A stretch of 51,104 bases of DNA from SG8-41 sp035574195 (lineage in GTDB: Bacteria; Pseudomonadota; Gammaproteobacteria; Burkholderiales; SG8-41): assembly GCA_035574195.1 (NCBI GenBank), contig DATLZE010000002.1:1-51104 (forward strand). Reading direction: 5' to 3'. This document shows, piece after piece, positions 49,776-51,104 of the stretch. Made by a program: the position numbers and the translations under genes. Below the pieces are notes generated by a model that was given only the letters and a program-made list of their open reading frames with translations, made no database searches and was not told the origin of the DNA. Numbering within the stretch: position 1 is the stretch's first letter; each line of letters starts with the position of its first letter.

Positions 49776-50455
49776 GCCCCACCGTTACCCACGACACTTC
49801 GATCCTCGGGCTCGTCACCGGCGCGAGCGTGCTGGTGCAGCTGGTGATGCTGGTGCTGCTCGCGGCCTCCGTGTTCTCGTGGTACTACATCTTCGTCAAG
49901 ATCTTCACCTTCAAGCGCGCGACGCGGCTCGCCGACGAGTTCGAGAAGGAGTTCTGGAGCGGAGCGGATCTCAACGAGCTCTTCCAGCGCGCGGTGAGCG
50001 CGCGCCATTCGGCGGGCAGCCTCGAGCGCATCTTCGAGGCGGGCTTCCGCGAGTTCGTCAAGCTGCGGCAACAGCCGGGCATGGACATCGCGGTGGTGAT
50101 GGATGGGGTGCGGCGCGCGATGCGCGCCACCTACCAGCGCGAGATGGAGCGGCTCGAGTCCTACCTCTCGTTCCTCGCCTCGGTAGGATCGGTGAGCCCC
50201 TACATCGGGCTGTTCGGCACGGTATGGGGGATCATGAATTCCTTCCGCAACCTCGCCAACGTCGCGCAGGCGACGCTCGGGGCGGTCGCCCCCGGCATCG
50301 CGGAGGCGCTGATCGCCACCGCCATGGGGCTGTTCGCCGCGATCCCGGCGGTGGTGGCCTACAACCGCTTCGCCGGCGATCTGAACCGCCTCGCCACGCG
50401 CTTCGATTCCTTCATGGAGGAGTTCTCGAACATCCTGCAGCGCCAGGCGCACTGA
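49772..50455 (+). CDS. tolQ: Tol-Pal system inner-membrane protein TolQ
   Basis: 227 residues. With TolR forms the proton-driven motor that energises TolA. Three membrane helices: LVTGASVLVQLVMLVLLAAS, SVGSVSPYIGLFGTVWGIMN region, and AEALIATAMGLFAAIPAVVA. The conserved GLFGTVWGIMNSF and ATAMGLFAAIPAVVAYNRF, with the helix threonines facing TolR, are present. Confidence 0.97.
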   Translation: MSPTVTHDTSILGLVTGASVLVQLVMLVLLAASVFSWYYIFVKIFTFKRATRLADEFEKEFWSGADLNELFQRAVSARHSAGSLERIFEAGFREFVKLRQQPGMDIAVVMDGVRRAMRATYQREMERLESYLSFLASVGSVSPYIGLFGTVWGIMNSFRNLANVAQATLGAVAPGIAEALIATAMGLFAAIPAVVAYNRFAGDLNRLATRFDSFMEEFSNILQRQAH

Positions 50456-50507
50456 GGCGGCGCCGGGTGGTTCCCGAAACCGATGGCTGCTGACATGAGG
50501 TGATGCG

Positions 50508-50933
50508 ATGCTGATCGAAAGGAGGAGCGGCCGCCGCCTGATGAACCAGATCAACGTCGTGCCCTATATTGACGTGATGCTGGTGCTGCTCGTGATCTTC
50601 ATGGTCACCGCGCCGCTCATCAACCCCGGGCAGATCGAGCTGCCGCAGGTCGGCAAGACTTCCGACCCCCCGGTCCAGCCGCTGGAAGTCTCGATCCGCG
50701 CCGACCTCTCGCTGTGGCTGCGCGACCGCAGCCGCTCGATGGAGGAGCGCAGGGTCTCGCGCAACGAGCTGCTCGCCGCGATCCGCCAGAAGCAGAAGCA
50801 GAATCCCGCGCAGGCAGTGGTGATCGCCGCCGACCGCGACGTGCGCTACGAGGCGGTGCTCGAGGTGATGGACATGCTGCAGAGCAACCAGGTGAGCAAG
50901 ATAGGGCTGCTCGCCAAGCCCCGCGGCGGATGA
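50508..50933 (+). CDS. tolR: Tol-Pal system inner-membrane protein TolR
   Basis: 141 residues, ribosome site gaggtgatg. Single helix with the proton-path aspartate in NVVPYIDVMLVLLVIFMVTA, followed by the periplasmic domain (VVIAADRDVRYEAVLEVMDM). It is 52 bases after tolQ and overlaps tolA by ATGA. Confidence 0.97.
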   Translation: MLIERRSGRRLMNQINVVPYIDVMLVLLVIFMVTAPLINPGQIELPQVGKTSDPPVQPLEVSIRADLSLWLRDRSRSMEERRVSRNELLAAIRQKQKQNPAQAVVIAADRDVRYEAVLEVMDMLQSNQVSKIGLLAKPRGG

Positions 50934-51104
50934 CGGCCGACCCCTTCATCACCCCCCGCGAGAAGACGCTCTCGGGAGCGCTCACGCTCCTGATGCACGT
51001 AGCCTTCTTCGCGCTGCTCGTCTTCGGCGTCACCTGGCAGCAGAAGCGCGAGGCGCAGACCGTGGTGGCCGAGCTGTGGGCGAGCCTGCCGCAGCCGCAG
51101 GCGG
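50930..51104 (+). CDS. tolA: Tol-Pal system protein TolA, 3'-truncated by window edge
   Basis: The first 58 codons of TolA are seen: start MTADPFITPREKTLSGALTL, one N-terminal membrane helix (LTLLMHVAFFALLVFGVTW) that would contact TolQR, and the beginning of the charged, Gln/Ala-rich region (AELWASLPQPQA). The periplasmic helical and C-terminal domains lie beyond the window. Identity rests on position after tolR and the leader pattern. Confidence 0.9.
   Translation, partial: MTADPFITPREKTLSGALTLLMHVAFFALLVFGVTWQQKREAQTVVAELWASLPQPQA

Overview
The window is a high-GC stretch that reads as a betaproteobacterial chromosome (order Burkholderiales, Nitrosomonadales or Rhodocyclales; the exact taxon cannot be fixed from sequence alone). 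The evidence is core gene order known from that class: surf1 / thioredoxin-fold protein / ctaB / sco; ftsY-ftsE-ftsX-rpoH; an M16 peptidase pair; rsmD-coaD-ferredoxin; mutM; TPR-lolB-ispE-tRNA-Gln-prs-rplY-pth-ychF; and yebC-ruvCAB-ybgC-tolQRA. Bug-type (TctC) receptors also fit this class.

Layout. 1-2.76 kb: end of a cytochrome c oxidase assembly cluster, with no heme A synthase gene between the thioredoxin-fold protein and ctaB. 2.76-11.69 kb: an accessory block inserted between sco and rpoH. It holds an unknown membrane protein, an ECF sigma factor, a membrane protein placed like an anti-sigma factor, a broken TPR/TRAFs-binding signalling gene, a small secreted protein, an S1C-type serine protease with PDZ domains, a PPC-like secreted protein and a secreted caspase-family (C14) protein. 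11.69-15.3 kb: rpoH with a CIRCE operator, then ftsX, ftsE and ftsY on the minus strand. 15.5-20.7 kb: two M16 peptidases, rsmD, coaD, ferredoxin, mutM. 20.9-24.95 kb: a Gld-like ABC exporter operon with a DUF4340 protein. 25-32.5 kb: the TPR-lolB to ychF core run.

32.5-46 kb is a second accessory stretch. It contains an ankyrin lipoprotein and a DUF1840 protein. It also has an unusual two-gene unit: PutA (proline dehydrogenase + glutamate semialdehyde dehydrogenase) followed by a single polypeptide fusing arginase to ornithine aminotransferase. Together these two proteins would encode arginine -> ornithine -> glutamate semialdehyde/P5C -> glutamate and proline -> glutamate. An SPW-repeat protein, a cupin, an EamA transporter, remnants of an MFS transporter and an opine-dehydrogenase-like gene, a Bug receptor, a TauE/SafE permease and a HerA-like ATPase follow. 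46-51.1 kb: yebC, ruvCAB, ybgC, tolQ, tolR and the start of tolA, which runs off the window.

Non-coding structure: a ~115-bp hairpin-bearing dispersed repeat in three copies (20.8, 30.5 and 40.1 kb), a second short CACGGAG-type repeat family, several clear intrinsic terminators, one of them just upstream of the caspase gene, and a perfect inverted repeat between the HerA-like gene and yebC. No CRISPR array, rRNA gene, insertion sequence or prophage was seen.
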